A stretch of 7,182 nucleotides of DNA from the NCBI GenBank assembly GCA_028680875.1, contig JAQUJQ010000075.1, positions 1-7,182 of the forward strand. Direction: 5' to 3'. The notes beneath the pieces were generated by a model. The model was not told where the DNA came from, made no database searches, and worked only from the letters and a program-made list of their open reading frames with translations. Numbering within the stretch: the stretch's first letter is position 1; each line of letters starts with the position of its first letter. Made by a program: the position numbers and the translations under genes. The DNA is from Eubacteriales bacterium (GTDB lineage: Bacteria > Bacillota > Clostridia > Peptostreptococcales > Anaerovoracaceae). Positions 1 through 7,101 of the stretch are shown one piece after another.

Positions 1-1478
1 TCACGGGAGACATGAACCGGTCGAATATCTAAATCGCTTTTAGAAACCTTAAAGTTATCTTCAATATCAGACAAGCCCCGATAAATCTCAATTACACGCT
101 GATCAGGCATTTCCAGCTCGCTGGTTATGATGCAGTAATATCCATCGTATTTAGCATCTTCTGCTGCCTTCTCTTCATCGTATAACAGCTTTTTGCCCGG
201 TTCTTCATATATCTCTCCGGTCTTCTTGTCGAAGGTGATGTTTTTAATGTATGCTGCTGCACCATGTACTGTGCTCTTGTTGTGTTTTTTGGGATTGGCT
301 ATAATATCAAGTGCCTTTTTTATGGTTTCTGCCCGTTCTGCCTGTGCCTTTTTCGCATATTTTTCACTCCAAAACACCACTTGCTTTTCGTCTATCAGCA
401 TGCTTTTTTGAGAACCGTTTTTCATGGTCACTTGGATTTCTCGAACTTCAATACGGGACTTAACCTTGTAGTCAAAGTCTTTCTCCAGGGCTTTGCCATT
501 CCTGCCGATATAGCCGGCATCGTCCAAAACATATTTCTTAAACTTTTCTGAACCCCTACGAATTGAAAAACTGAACACATAGCCATTTATGCGTTTGTCT
601 CGATCGCCTCCCTTGAGAAAGAAGATATTATTTGATGATGTACAACCCATATCCGCAACAGCGATAACCCTACCGGGAGCAAATCTTACACATACATCCT
701 TGAAGACGGGAATAAAGGTTTTGCTATCATTAGTATTGCCGGGAAAGAGCTTGTAGTATAGAGGTATCCCATCTGCATCCATGGCCAAAGCCATCTGTAC
801 AATGGGATCAGGGCGGTTATTCTTCTCTTTTCCACGTTTACGCAGATTGTCTGTTTCATCAATCTCAAAGTGGAAGTTTGTAACATCAAAGTACATGAGC
901 GTGGTGTCCCTGCCGAACTTTGTATTAATCTGATCACTGATGAAGCGTTGACATTCCAAACCTATCTTTGAAAAATGAGATAAAGCACGATATATATCAT
1001 GCAATTCAAAGTCGAAACGTTCAAAGAACATGTCCCTGTACTCATAAGACCTTTTTTTAGATGACGGATGCAGTATTCTGGTTGTGGTCAACAGTTTCAT
1101 GATGGAGTTAGTGTTATATTCAAAGGTCTCGTGTCTGGCTTTATTGTTAAAAAACCGATCCAACTCCAACTCGTGATATATTTTCATAATCACAGCGTAG
1201 CCCATATTATATCGGGTGTGTGATTCATCAGATAGTTTTTCATTCATATCAATCTCTAGTGTGAGTTTTTTATTTCCCTTTTCCTCAGCATTCATTTGCG
1301 CAACAACTTCTTTGAAGTGAGCAATAGGATCAGGATATTCTTTCTGCAATTCATGTAAATAACCTAAAGACTTGTAATGTTTGGTTCCGGGTCGCTTCTT
1401 CTCTTTGTCCCAGAACTTTTTTTCGATAGTCAGATAAGTTCCTTTCTTTTTGCCTTGTTTACTCAATCGATAAGACAT
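1..1478 (-). CDS. IS1634-like (IS4 superfamily) DDE transposase, C-terminus beyond the window
   Basis: This is a DDE transposase that would cut and rejoin the ends of its own insertion sequence. Reading the minus strand by hand gives 492 complete codons with no stop or frameshift; the gene leaves the window in the middle of the next codon (GA-, so E or D). Key segments are YFDVTNFHFE (first Asp, about D198), RPDPIVQMALAMDADGIP followed by LFPGNTNDSKT, VIAVADMG (second Asp, about D276), and a YREK-like box IYRGLSDIEDNFKVSKSDL (catalytic Glu about E473, with Lys after six residues). IS1634-family proteins are usually about 550-600 residues, so 60-100 residues are probably off the edge. The ATG at 1478 has a GGGAGG ribosome binding site at 1488-1493. 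An in-frame ATG at 1487 directly abuts that site and is less likely. The gene is divergent from hydE. Family assignment is from motif recognition; the element's full extent cannot be seen. Confidence 0.93.
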   Translation of the reverse strand, partial: MSYRLSKQGKKKGTYLTIEKKFWDKEKKRPGTKHYKSLGYLHELQKEYPDPIAHFKEVVAQMNAEEKGNKKLTLEIDMNEKLSDESHTRYNMGYAVIMKIYHELELDRFFNNKARHETFEYNTNSIMKLLTTTRILHPSSKKRSYEYRDMFFERFDFELHDIYRALSHFSKIGLECQRFISDQINTKFGRDTTLMYFDVTNFHFEIDETDNLRKRGKEKNNRPDPIVQMALAMDADGIPLYYKLFPGNTNDSKTFIPVFKDVCVRFAPGRVIAVADMGCTSSNNIFFLKGGDRDKRINGYVFSFSIRRGSEKFKKYVLDDAGYIGRNGKALEKDFDYKVKSRIEVREIQVTMKNGSQKSMLIDEKQVVFWSEKYAKKAQAERAETIKKALDIIANPKKHNKSTVHGAAAYIKNITFDKKTGEIYEEPGKKLLYDEEKAAEDAKYDGYYCIITSELEMPDQRVIEIYRGLSDIEDNFKVSKSDLDIRPVHVSR

Positions 1479-1529
1479 GAAATACATCCTCCCGTTCTAT
1501 TTCATACTGGTTGTGGCATATATAATCTT

Positions 1530-1558
1530 ATTATATCATATTTATCTATTTCAAGCTA
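1530..1558 (-). promoter_or_regulatory. Promoter of the transposase gene (extended -10)
   Basis: On the minus strand there is a perfect TATAAT at 1530-1535 preceded by TG at the right distance (TGATATAAT, an extended -10), with a weak -35 candidate TAGCTT at 1553-1558 and a 17-bp spacer. It lies about 50 bp upstream of the transposase ATG. The -10 sits in an AT-rich palindrome, ATATAAT-CTT-ATTATAT, so a TATAAT also appears on the plus strand, but no credible -35 or TG accompanies that one. Confidence 0.55.
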
Positions 1559-1746
1559 CATATTTTGGCAAGAAAATTCAAAAAAATTTCCTCTCAGCCC
1601 CAATGGTTGAAAGGATTCCAAGAGAACAGTTTATTTATGGCCTGTCAAACAAGCGAGTTAAGAGAGCGTATTGATAAGAAGATTATAGTAAAAAAAGGTG
1701 TAACAGGAAGCAGTCTGTGTTTAAAAATAAATTGAATAATAAACCC
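1559..1746. other. Intergenic stretch between the insertion sequence promoter and the hydE promoter
   Basis: This 188-bp stretch has no confident gene. The upstream end of the insertion sequence should fall in or near it, but its terminal inverted repeat cannot be recognised because the other end lies outside the window. A 32-codon ORF at 1637-1735 (plus strand) has a Spo0E-like N-terminal flavour (SELRERIDKKIIVKKGVT) but lacks the family's SQELD motif and a good ribosome binding site; it may be a remnant or chance. No tRNA, terminator or CRISPR repeat is seen. Confidence 0.6.
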
Positions 1747-1774
1747 TTGCATTTCAAATTGCATATGTTATAAT
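1747..1774 (+). promoter_or_regulatory. Promoter of the hydEGF operon (extended -10)
   Basis: A -35 element TTGCAT (1747-1752) and a perfect -10 TATAAT (1769-1774) are separated by 16 bp, and TG at 1766-1767 makes the -10 an extended one. This is the form expected for a housekeeping sigma-A promoter in Firmicutes. Transcription should begin near 1781, giving a leader of about 110 nt before hydE. It is the only strong plus-strand promoter seen upstream of the operon. Confidence 0.75.
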
Positions 1775-1780
1775 ATTAAC

Positions 1781-1890
1781 AAAGAAAAGTATCGTTCTGA
1801 GTACATGAGGGTTCGTCCCGAATGAGAAGGCGAGAGAATAGTGTCATATTGTTATGCTATCCTTATGCCTTCTCGCATAAGGATTTTTTT
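1781..1890 (+). promoter_or_regulatory. Structured hydE leader with alternative folds (candidate riboswitch or attenuator, class not recognised)
   Basis: Three helices can be drawn by hand. First, a hairpin at 1804-1824: CAT/ATG and GGG/CCC stems flank tandem G-A/A-G mismatches, with a TTCGT loop. Second, a long-range helix pairing 1823-1832 (TGAGAAGGCG) with 1866-1875 (TGCCTTCTCG), made of eight Watson-Crick and two wobble pairs; it encloses a weaker hairpin 1838-1844/1854-1860. Third, the terminator hairpin 1859-1867/1876-1884. The second and third cannot fully coexist, because bases 1866-1867 belong to both and the terminator loop is one arm of the long helix. That is the usual logic of antiterminator versus terminator. 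No T-box, SAM, TPP, FMN, cobalamin, PreQ1, fluoride or ZTP core was recognised. The ligand or trans-acting factor is unknown, and the folds are not energy-calculated. Confidence 0.55.
1859..1890 (+). terminator. Intrinsic terminator-like hairpin in the hydE leader (attenuator)
   Basis: A perfect 9-bp stem pairs ATCCTTATG (1859-1867) with CATAAGGAT (1876-1884) around an 8-nt loop, CCTTCTCG. Seven T bases follow at 1884-1890, the first of which is also the last base of the stem. The T-tract touches the hydE ATG at 1891. The 3' arm also contains AAGGA, the probable hydE Shine-Dalgarno sequence, so the same hairpin could block both transcript elongation and ribosome binding. Its position before rather than after a gene argues for attenuation. 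Confidence 0.7.
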
Positions 1891-2958
1891 ATGGATTATA
1901 TGAAAAGCATAAAACTGATTGATAAGCTTGAAGCATCTGGGACCCTTGAGAAAGAAGAATTTGTATTTCTTTTAAGTCATCATACAAGGGAAACCGGTGA
2001 GTATCTGTTTGAAAAGGCAAGAAATGTTACAAACAGATATTTTAACGGTTATATTTATCTACGGGGCCTTATTGAAATTACAAATTACTGTAAAAATGAC
2101 TGCTATTATTGTGGTATACGCAGGAGTAATCGACAAGTTGCTCGTTACAGACTCAGCCCTGAAGAAATTCTTGCATGTTGTGATATGGGATATCCCTTAG
2201 GGTTCCGTACTTTTGTGCTTCAAGGAGGTGAGGATGCTTATTATTCTGATGAGACCGTTATATCCATTGTAAAATCAATTAAAGCGAAATATCCTGATTG
2301 TGCAGTAACTCTTTCTATCGGTGAAAAAAGTTATGAATCCTATCTGAATTTTTTCAAAGCCGGAGCAGATCGATATCTTTTACGCCACGAGACTGCGGAT
2401 TCCCTTCATTATAGTCGTCTTCATCCTTTAGGGCAGACACTGGAAAGCCGTAAGAGCTGTCTTTATGCACTGAAAGATATCGGTTACCAGGTAGGAACAG
2501 GTTTTATGGTTGGATCTCCATTTCAGACCAAGGAGAACCTGGCGGAGGACCTGCTGTTTATCAAGGAACTCCGGCCGGAAATGATCGGAATTGGGCCATT
2601 TATTTCGCATCATGATACTCCATTTGCCGATCAACCTTCCGGAAGTATGGAGAGCACTTTATTCGTGATCGGAATATTAAGACTTATGATTCCCAATGCA
2701 CTGATACCTGCAACTACTGCATTGGGTACGATTGATCCTGATGGTCGTGCAAGAGGCATTTTAGCAGGAGCAAATGTTGTGATGCCCAATCTTTCTCCCC
2801 AAGAGGTTCGAAAAAAATATGCTCTGTATGACAACAAAATATGCACCGATGAAGAGGCCGCTGAGGGAATTCTTCAGCTTCGTGAGGGCGTAGAGAAATT
2901 AGGTTATAAAATTAAAACTGATAGGGGCGATTTTAACCCCTTGAATAGTAAAATGTAA
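1891..2958 (+). CDS. hydE: [FeFe]-hydrogenase H-cluster maturase HydE (radical SAM)
   Basis: HydE is a cytoplasmic radical SAM enzyme of H-cluster assembly that works on the iron-cysteine synthon made by HydG to form a diiron precursor. The 355-residue product has the SAM-cluster motif CKNDCYYC (C67, C71, C74), a glycine-rich LQGGED stretch, the typical GADRYLLRHETA segment and IGIGPFISHHDTPFA. Of the cysteines that hold an extra cluster in some HydE proteins (Thermotoga), only the first is kept (C318 in KICTDEE); the other two are replaced, as in many homologues. The ATG at 1891 was chosen because AAGGA (1879-1883) sits 7 nt upstream and the length matches the family. The reading frame is open back to an ATG at 1822, but that would add 23 unfamiliar residues encoded by the leader hairpin region. 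The gene ends 13 nt before hydG. Confidence 0.93.
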   Translation: MDYMKSIKLIDKLEASGTLEKEEFVFLLSHHTRETGEYLFEKARNVTNRYFNGYIYLRGLIEITNYCKNDCYYCGIRRSNRQVARYRLSPEEILACCDMGYPLGFRTFVLQGGEDAYYSDETVISIVKSIKAKYPDCAVTLSIGEKSYESYLNFFKAGADRYLLRHETADSLHYSRLHPLGQTLESRKSCLYALKDIGYQVGTGFMVGSPFQTKENLAEDLLFIKELRPEMIGIGPFISHHDTPFADQPSGSMESTLFVIGILRLMIPNALIPATTALGTIDPDGRARGILAGANVVMPNLSPQEVRKKYALYDNKICTDEEAAEGILQLREGVEKLGYKIKTDRGDFNPLNSKM

Positions 2959-2971
2959 AGGAGAATTAAAA

Positions 2972-4390
2972 ATGTATGATCCCATGTCAAAAAATGCTAC
3001 GGATTTCATCGATGATGATGAAATTTTGCAAACCATAGCATATGCAAAAGAAAACAAAAATAACAGGGAGCTGATCAGCAGCCTGATTGAAAGGGCAAAG
3101 GACTGTAAAGGATTGTCTCATCGGGAGGCGGCAGTTCTGTTAGAGTGTGAATTGCCGGAAGAAAATGAAAAAATGTATAAGTTGGCAAAAGAAATTAAAA
3201 ACAAAATTTATGGAAACCGTATTGTCATGTTTGCACCCCTTTACCTATCAAATTATTGTATAAACGGTTGTGTTTATTGTCCTTATCATAAAAAAAATAA
3301 AACAATAAGCCGGAAAAAACTGTCACAGGAAGATATCGTAAGAGAAGTGGTGGCTTTGCAGGATATGGGTCATAAGCGCCTAGCTTTGGAGACTGGGGAA
3401 GATCCGGTAAACAATCCCATCGAATACATTCTGGAGAGCATTGATACAATTTACAGCATCAAGCATAAGAATGGCGCTATACGCCGTGTTAACGTCAATA
3501 TTGCTGCCACTACGGTAGAAAATTACCGTAAACTTAAAGATGCAGGAATCGGTACCTACATACTGTTCCAGGAAACTTATCATAAGAAAAACTATGAAGA
3601 GTTGCATCCAACAGGCCCCAAGCATGATTACGCTTATCATACCGAAGCAATGGACCGTGCCATGGAAGGGGGTATTGATGACGTAGGAGTCGGTGTCTTG
3701 TTTGGCCTTAACATGTATCGATATGACTTTGTCGGTTTGCTGATGCATGCAGAGCATTTAGAAGCGGCTATGGGTGTTGGGCCCCATACCATCAGTGTCC
3801 CTCGTATTCGCCCTGCAGATGATATCAATATAGATGAATTTTCTAATGCAATATCAGATGACATATTTGCAAAGATTGTAGCAGTTCTTCGTATTGCCGT
3901 TCCTTATACGGGAATGATAATTTCTACCCGGGAATCAATGAAAACACGACAACGAGTTTTAGAATTAGGTGTGTCTCAAATTAGCGGCGCATCAAGAACC
4001 AGTGTAGGGGGTTATGATAAACCTGAGGGGGAAGAAGATAACTCGGCTCAGTTTGATGTTAATGACAATCGGTCATTGGATGAAATCGTAAATTGGCTTC
4101 TTGAACTCGGCTATATTCCAAGTTTCTGCACAGCATGCTACCGGGAAGGGCGGACGGGGGATCGCTTTATGAGTCTTGCGAAAACCGGACAAATCGCCAA
4201 TTGCTGTCATCCAAATGCTTTGATGACGCTTAAAGAATATTTAGAGGATTATGCTTCGTTGGAAACTAAAAAAATAGGTGATAGGGTCATCACTGAGCAA
4301 ACTCTTTTAATTCCGAATGAAAAGGTACGTGGTATTGCAAAGAATAATTTAGCTGATATTGAAGCAGGTAAGAGAGATTTTCGTTTTTAA
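2972..4390 (+). CDS. hydG: [FeFe]-hydrogenase maturase HydG, tyrosine lyase (radical SAM)
   Basis: HydG cleaves L-tyrosine to p-cresol and a dehydroglycine fragment that is broken down to CO and cyanide, producing an Fe(CO)2(CN)-cysteine unit for the H-cluster. The 472-residue product has the full family length. The SAM-cluster motif is CINGCVYC (C96, C100, C103). The C-terminal auxiliary-cluster motif CX2CX22C is present as C386, C389 and C412 (SFCTACYREGRTGDR ... ANCCHP), which separates HydG from the related ThiH. The N-terminus KNATDFIDDDEIL and the segment FQETYHKKNYEELHPTGPKHDY are also typical. The ATG at 2972 has AAAGGAG at 2957-2963, overlapping the hydE stop codon, which suggests tight co-expression. 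A second in-frame ATG at 2984 is less likely. All expected ligand cysteines are intact. Confidence 0.96.
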   Translation: MYDPMSKNATDFIDDDEILQTIAYAKENKNNRELISSLIERAKDCKGLSHREAAVLLECELPEENEKMYKLAKEIKNKIYGNRIVMFAPLYLSNYCINGCVYCPYHKKNKTISRKKLSQEDIVREVVALQDMGHKRLALETGEDPVNNPIEYILESIDTIYSIKHKNGAIRRVNVNIAATTVENYRKLKDAGIGTYILFQETYHKKNYEELHPTGPKHDYAYHTEAMDRAMEGGIDDVGVGVLFGLNMYRYDFVGLLMHAEHLEAAMGVGPHTISVPRIRPADDINIDEFSNAISDDIFAKIVAVLRIAVPYTGMIISTRESMKTRQRVLELGVSQISGASRTSVGGYDKPEGEEDNSAQFDVNDNRSLDEIVNWLLELGYIPSFCTACYREGRTGDRFMSLAKTGQIANCCHPNALMTLKEYLEDYASLETKKIGDRVITEQTLLIPNEKVRGIAKNNLADIEAGKRDFRF

Positions 4391-4426
4391 ATAATAAAAA
4401 GATTCAACAATAAAGGAGGGAGCAAT

Positions 4427-5623
4427 ATGAGTTTATCCGATACTCCCAGAGCAAACAGGCTTCATATCGGAATTTTTGGCAGGCGAAACAGCGGCAAGTC
4501 CACCCTTATTAATGCATTAACGGGGCAGGAGATCGCTTTGGTCTCAGAAGTAGCCGGTACTACAACCGATCCTGTCTATAAGTCTATGGAAATCCACGGA
4601 ATCGGACCTTGTGTTTTTATTGATACTGCTGGGTTTGATGATGTGGGAGAATTAGGGCGGATGCGGGTTGAGAAAACCAGGCAAGCAGCCGAAAAAACCG
4701 ATATTGCTCTGATGATTTTCACTGAAGAGGATATAGAAGAGGAGTTAAAATGGATCAAGGTGTTGCGTAACAGTAATACCCCAATCATTGCTGTTGTAAA
4801 CAAAACCGATATTCTCAACAATACGGTGGAGATTTCTCGTCGGATTTTTGAGCGAAGCGGACTTTTATCTATTGCTATAAGTGCAAAGAATGAAACATTC
4901 ATAGAAAAAATACGAAAGGAAATAATACGCTTGTTGCCTGAGGATTATGATGCCATTGGTATCACAGGCTCCCTGGTAAAAGAGGGAGATGTGGTACTGA
5001 TGGTCATGCCCCAAGATATACAGGCACCCAAAGGTCGCCTTATTTTACCGCAGGTGCAAACTTTACGGGAGCTCTTGGATAAAAAGTCCATAGCACTTTG
5101 CACCACTACCGATAAAATGGATGAGGCTTTAAAATGCTTGTCACAGCCGCCGAACCTTATTATTACAGACTCACAGGTTTTTAAAACTGTCTATGAGAAG
5201 AAACCGGTGCAAAGCAAGCTAACATCATTTTCAGTTCTTTTCGCTAATTATAAAGGGGATTTAAACTATTTTGTAAAAAGTGCAAATGCTATTGAATTGC
5301 TTGATGAAAATTCTAAAGTTCTGATCGTGGAAGCCTGTACTCATGCGCCTTTGGAAGAAGACATAGGGCGGGTAAAAATTCCAAACCTGCTTCGGAAAAA
5401 GATAGGAGAAGGATTGACTGTTGATATGGTGTCAGGTGCAGATTTCCCGGAGGATTTATCTTCTTACAGCTTGATTATTCACTGCGGAGCATGTATGTTT
5501 AATAGGAAACATGTACTATCTCGTGTGAAACAAGCCAAGGTGGAAGGAATTCCAATGACCAATTATGGAGTAGTACTTGCTTACCTTTCTGGTATTTTAG
5601 ATCATATTGATTTTCCCAATTAG
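4427..5623 (+). CDS. hydF: [FeFe]-hydrogenase maturation GTPase HydF (scaffold/carrier)
   Basis: HydF is the scaffold on which the [2Fe] subcluster precursor is held before transfer to apo-hydrogenase. The 398-residue product begins with a Ras-like GTPase domain: G1 GRRNSGKS (18-25), G2 region AGTTTDPV (43-50), G3 DTAG (66-69) and G4 NKTD (125-128). A middle dimerisation region and a C-terminal iron-sulfur domain follow. The cluster motif is CTH (C304, H306) then, after 45 residues, HCGAC (C353, C356), matching the family pattern CxHx(44-53)HCxxC. The ribosome binding site AAAGGAGGG (4412-4420) is the strongest in the operon, 36 nt after hydG. The next ORF starts 21 nt past the stop with no terminator between. 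All GTP-binding and cluster residues appear intact. Confidence 0.96.
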   Translation: MSLSDTPRANRLHIGIFGRRNSGKSTLINALTGQEIALVSEVAGTTTDPVYKSMEIHGIGPCVFIDTAGFDDVGELGRMRVEKTRQAAEKTDIALMIFTEEDIEEELKWIKVLRNSNTPIIAVVNKTDILNNTVEISRRIFERSGLLSIAISAKNETFIEKIRKEIIRLLPEDYDAIGITGSLVKEGDVVLMVMPQDIQAPKGRLILPQVQTLRELLDKKSIALCTTTDKMDEALKCLSQPPNLIITDSQVFKTVYEKKPVQSKLTSFSVLFANYKGDLNYFVKSANAIELLDENSKVLIVEACTHAPLEEDIGRVKIPNLLRKKIGEGLTVDMVSGADFPEDLSSYSLIIHCGACMFNRKHVLSRVKQAKVEGIPMTNYGVVLAYLSGILDHIDFPN

Positions 5624-5644
5624 GTACGTCCATTCGAAAGTTCA

Positions 5645-6304
5645 ATGACAGGAAAAATGGAGATTAAAAACATGCAAGGGACACTCTTTAGTACTGAGAA
5701 TTTATGTTTTAATAATAAAATCCAATATGATGATATTACAATCCCAAAGGGTGAGATCACATTTATTTCCGGAGAAAGTGGAATGGGGAAAAGTACTCTG
5801 CTCAAGTTGTTTAACGGAGTTTTGACTCCAAGCAGGGGCAGAATCTTATATGAGGGTAGAGATATAATTGAACTGGATACAATAACATTGCGCAAAGAGA
5901 TATCACTGGTCAGTCAGGAAGTATTTTTGTTTGATAGCACGATAAAAGATAATTTTAAGCAATTTTATGAATACCGGGATCAGACTCCGCCAACTGATGA
6001 TCAGATAAGAAAATTCCTTACACTTTGCAGTATTTCCTTTCCATTGGATAAAGACTGTACCACTATGTCAGGTGGTGAACGGCAAAGGGTTTATATCGCA
6101 ATTTTCTTATCACTTTTACCTAATGCTATTATGTTAGATGAGCCAACTTCAGCTCTGGACGATAAAAACAGCGATATTGTTATGGGAAATATAATTATGT
6201 TTTGCAAGAAAAACAATATAAGTGTGATTGTTGTAAGTCATGATAAGGTACTTGCTGACAGATATGCCGAAAATCATCTAGAGATCGGAAAGAGTGTGGT
6301 TTAA
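5645..6304 (+). CDS. fetA: FetA-like ABC transporter ATP-binding protein (iron export system)
   Basis: This is the ATPase of a two-component ABC system; it should sit on the cytoplasmic face of the membrane bound to the FetB-type permease encoded next. The 219-residue product has all ABC landmarks: Walker A GESGMGKST (43-51), Q-loop Gln near 91 (LVSQEVFLF), signature MSGGERQR (141-148), Walker B AIMLDE (161-166), D-loop SALDD and H-loop His199 (VVSHD). Its small size fits FetA/YbbL proteins. The assignment rests mainly on the unmistakable FetB partner; on its own this would be only a generic ABC ATPase. The start is uncertain. The ATG at 5645 has GAAAG close upstream, ATG 5657 has AGGA 3 nt away, and ATG 5672 has GGAG at a good 9-nt spacing. 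It probably belongs to the hydEGF transcript, and it overlaps fetB at its 3' end. Confidence 0.8.
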   Translation: MTGKMEIKNMQGTLFSTENLCFNNKIQYDDITIPKGEITFISGESGMGKSTLLKLFNGVLTPSRGRILYEGRDIIELDTITLRKEISLVSQEVFLFDSTIKDNFKQFYEYRDQTPPTDDQIRKFLTLCSISFPLDKDCTTMSGGERQRVYIAIFLSLLPNAIMLDEPTSALDDKNSDIVMGNIIMFCKKNNISVIVVSHDKVLADRYAENHLEIGKSVV

Positions 6305-7088
6305 AGTGAAAGGTGCAGTTCAACTTAATATTTTGGAGTTTAGTCTTATATATTTGTTGCTAATAATTGTTCTGGTTATTATGAGAAAATCAAAAATAGA
6401 CCAGACGAAGCTGTTATTGATAGCAAGTATTCGGATGACAGTACAACTGGTTTTAGCTGGGTTTATTCTGACCTATATTTTTGAAAATCCTCATCCTTTA
6501 TTTATCCTTGCTCTTCTGATGGCTATGATACTCTTCTCTATCAGGCGTGTCCTATCAAAGAATAAAAACATAAATAGAGGTTTTAAATGGGCTGTGTCAT
6601 TATCCATTACCATATCAGGAATTTTTGTATTAGCTTTTTTTGTGTTGGTAGTAGTAGGTGAGACTTTTTTCAATCCTCAATATACGATTCCCCTTGCAGG
6701 AATGATAATTGGCAATGCAATGACGGGCATTACTCTGGGACTGAAAACATTTACGGATAACTTAAAAACAGGACGTCATAAAATTGATACTTTATTGAAT
6801 TTGGGAGTGACTCCAAAGAAAATACTGATTCCCTATGTAAACAACGCCCTTGAGACTGCTCTTATGCCTACAATCAATTCGATGCTTGGGATGGGGATAA
6901 TATTTTTACCGGGGATGATGACCGGTCAAATTCTTTCAGGCACACTGCCAACCACTGCGATTATGTATCAAATTGCTATTATGGTTGCAATTTGTACATC
7001 AGTATGTTTAACCGTATTTTGCTCACTGAATTTCGGGTATCGTACACTGTATAATAAAAGGAATCAAATTATGATATCCAGATTATGA
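6294..7088 (+). CDS. fetB: FetB-family ABC transporter permease (UPF0014, iron export)
   Basis: This integral membrane protein is the permease of a FetAB transporter. E. coli FetAB promotes iron export and resistance to oxidative stress, and the plant STAR1/STAR2-type aluminium-tolerance transporters are related. The 264-residue product shows hydrophobic segments near 13-30, 41-63, 68-83, 98-122, 131-150, 198-217 and 224-246. Family signatures are RMTVQLVLAGFILTYIF, IPLAGMIIGNAMTG, LLNLGVTPKKI, LPGMMTGQILSG followed by AIMYQIAIM, and the C-terminal YNKRNQIMI. The GTG at 6294 overlaps fetA by 11 nt with a poor ribosome binding site; a GTG at 6306, just after the fetA stop, is an equally plausible start. 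Overlap or close abutment implies translational coupling. The transported ion cannot be fixed from sequence; iron is inferred from the family. Confidence 0.9.
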   Translation: MWFKVKGAVQLNILEFSLIYLLLIIVLVIMRKSKIDQTKLLLIASIRMTVQLVLAGFILTYIFENPHPLFILALLMAMILFSIRRVLSKNKNINRGFKWAVSLSITISGIFVLAFFVLVVVGETFFNPQYTIPLAGMIIGNAMTGITLGLKTFTDNLKTGRHKIDTLLNLGVTPKKILIPYVNNALETALMPTINSMLGMGIIFLPGMMTGQILSGTLPTTAIMYQIAIMVAICTSVCLTVFCSLNFGYRTLYNKRNQIMISRL

Positions 7089-7101
7089 AACTGACTCACT
7101 T

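Noticed and set aside
193..937. Short ORFs on both strands within 193-937
   Set aside because: They lie inside the intact transposase reading frame and lack recognisable domains.
1521..1537. Outward plus-strand promoter from the insertion sequence using the second TATAAT of the palindrome
   Set aside because: There is no acceptable -35 or TG extension at the right distance, and a far better promoter lies at 1747-1774.
1377..1674. Plus-strand ORFs across the transposase start and its promoter
   Set aside because: They are antisense to the transposase N-terminus or cover its promoter, with no domain and no good ribosome binding site.
1805..1825. A six-codon leader peptide (MRVRPE) whose stop overlaps ATG 1822
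   Set aside because: There is no convincing ribosome binding site and no run of a regulatory amino acid, so classical peptide-based attenuation is not supported.
1822..1890. An N-terminal extension of HydE starting at ATG 1822 (23 extra residues)
   Set aside because: The region is better explained as structured RNA. The extra residues do not resemble known HydE N-termini, and ATG 1891 has a well-placed AAGGA. GAGGG at 1807-1811 could act as a ribosome binding site for 1822 but lies inside a hairpin.
1781..1890. T-box or other familiar riboswitch in the hydE leader
   Set aside because: The T-box antiterminator consensus and the conserved cores of the common riboswitch classes I can recall are not present.
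2428..3864. Minus-strand ORFs antisense to hydE and hydG
   Set aside because: They are shadows of strongly coding sequence on the plus strand and have no family features.
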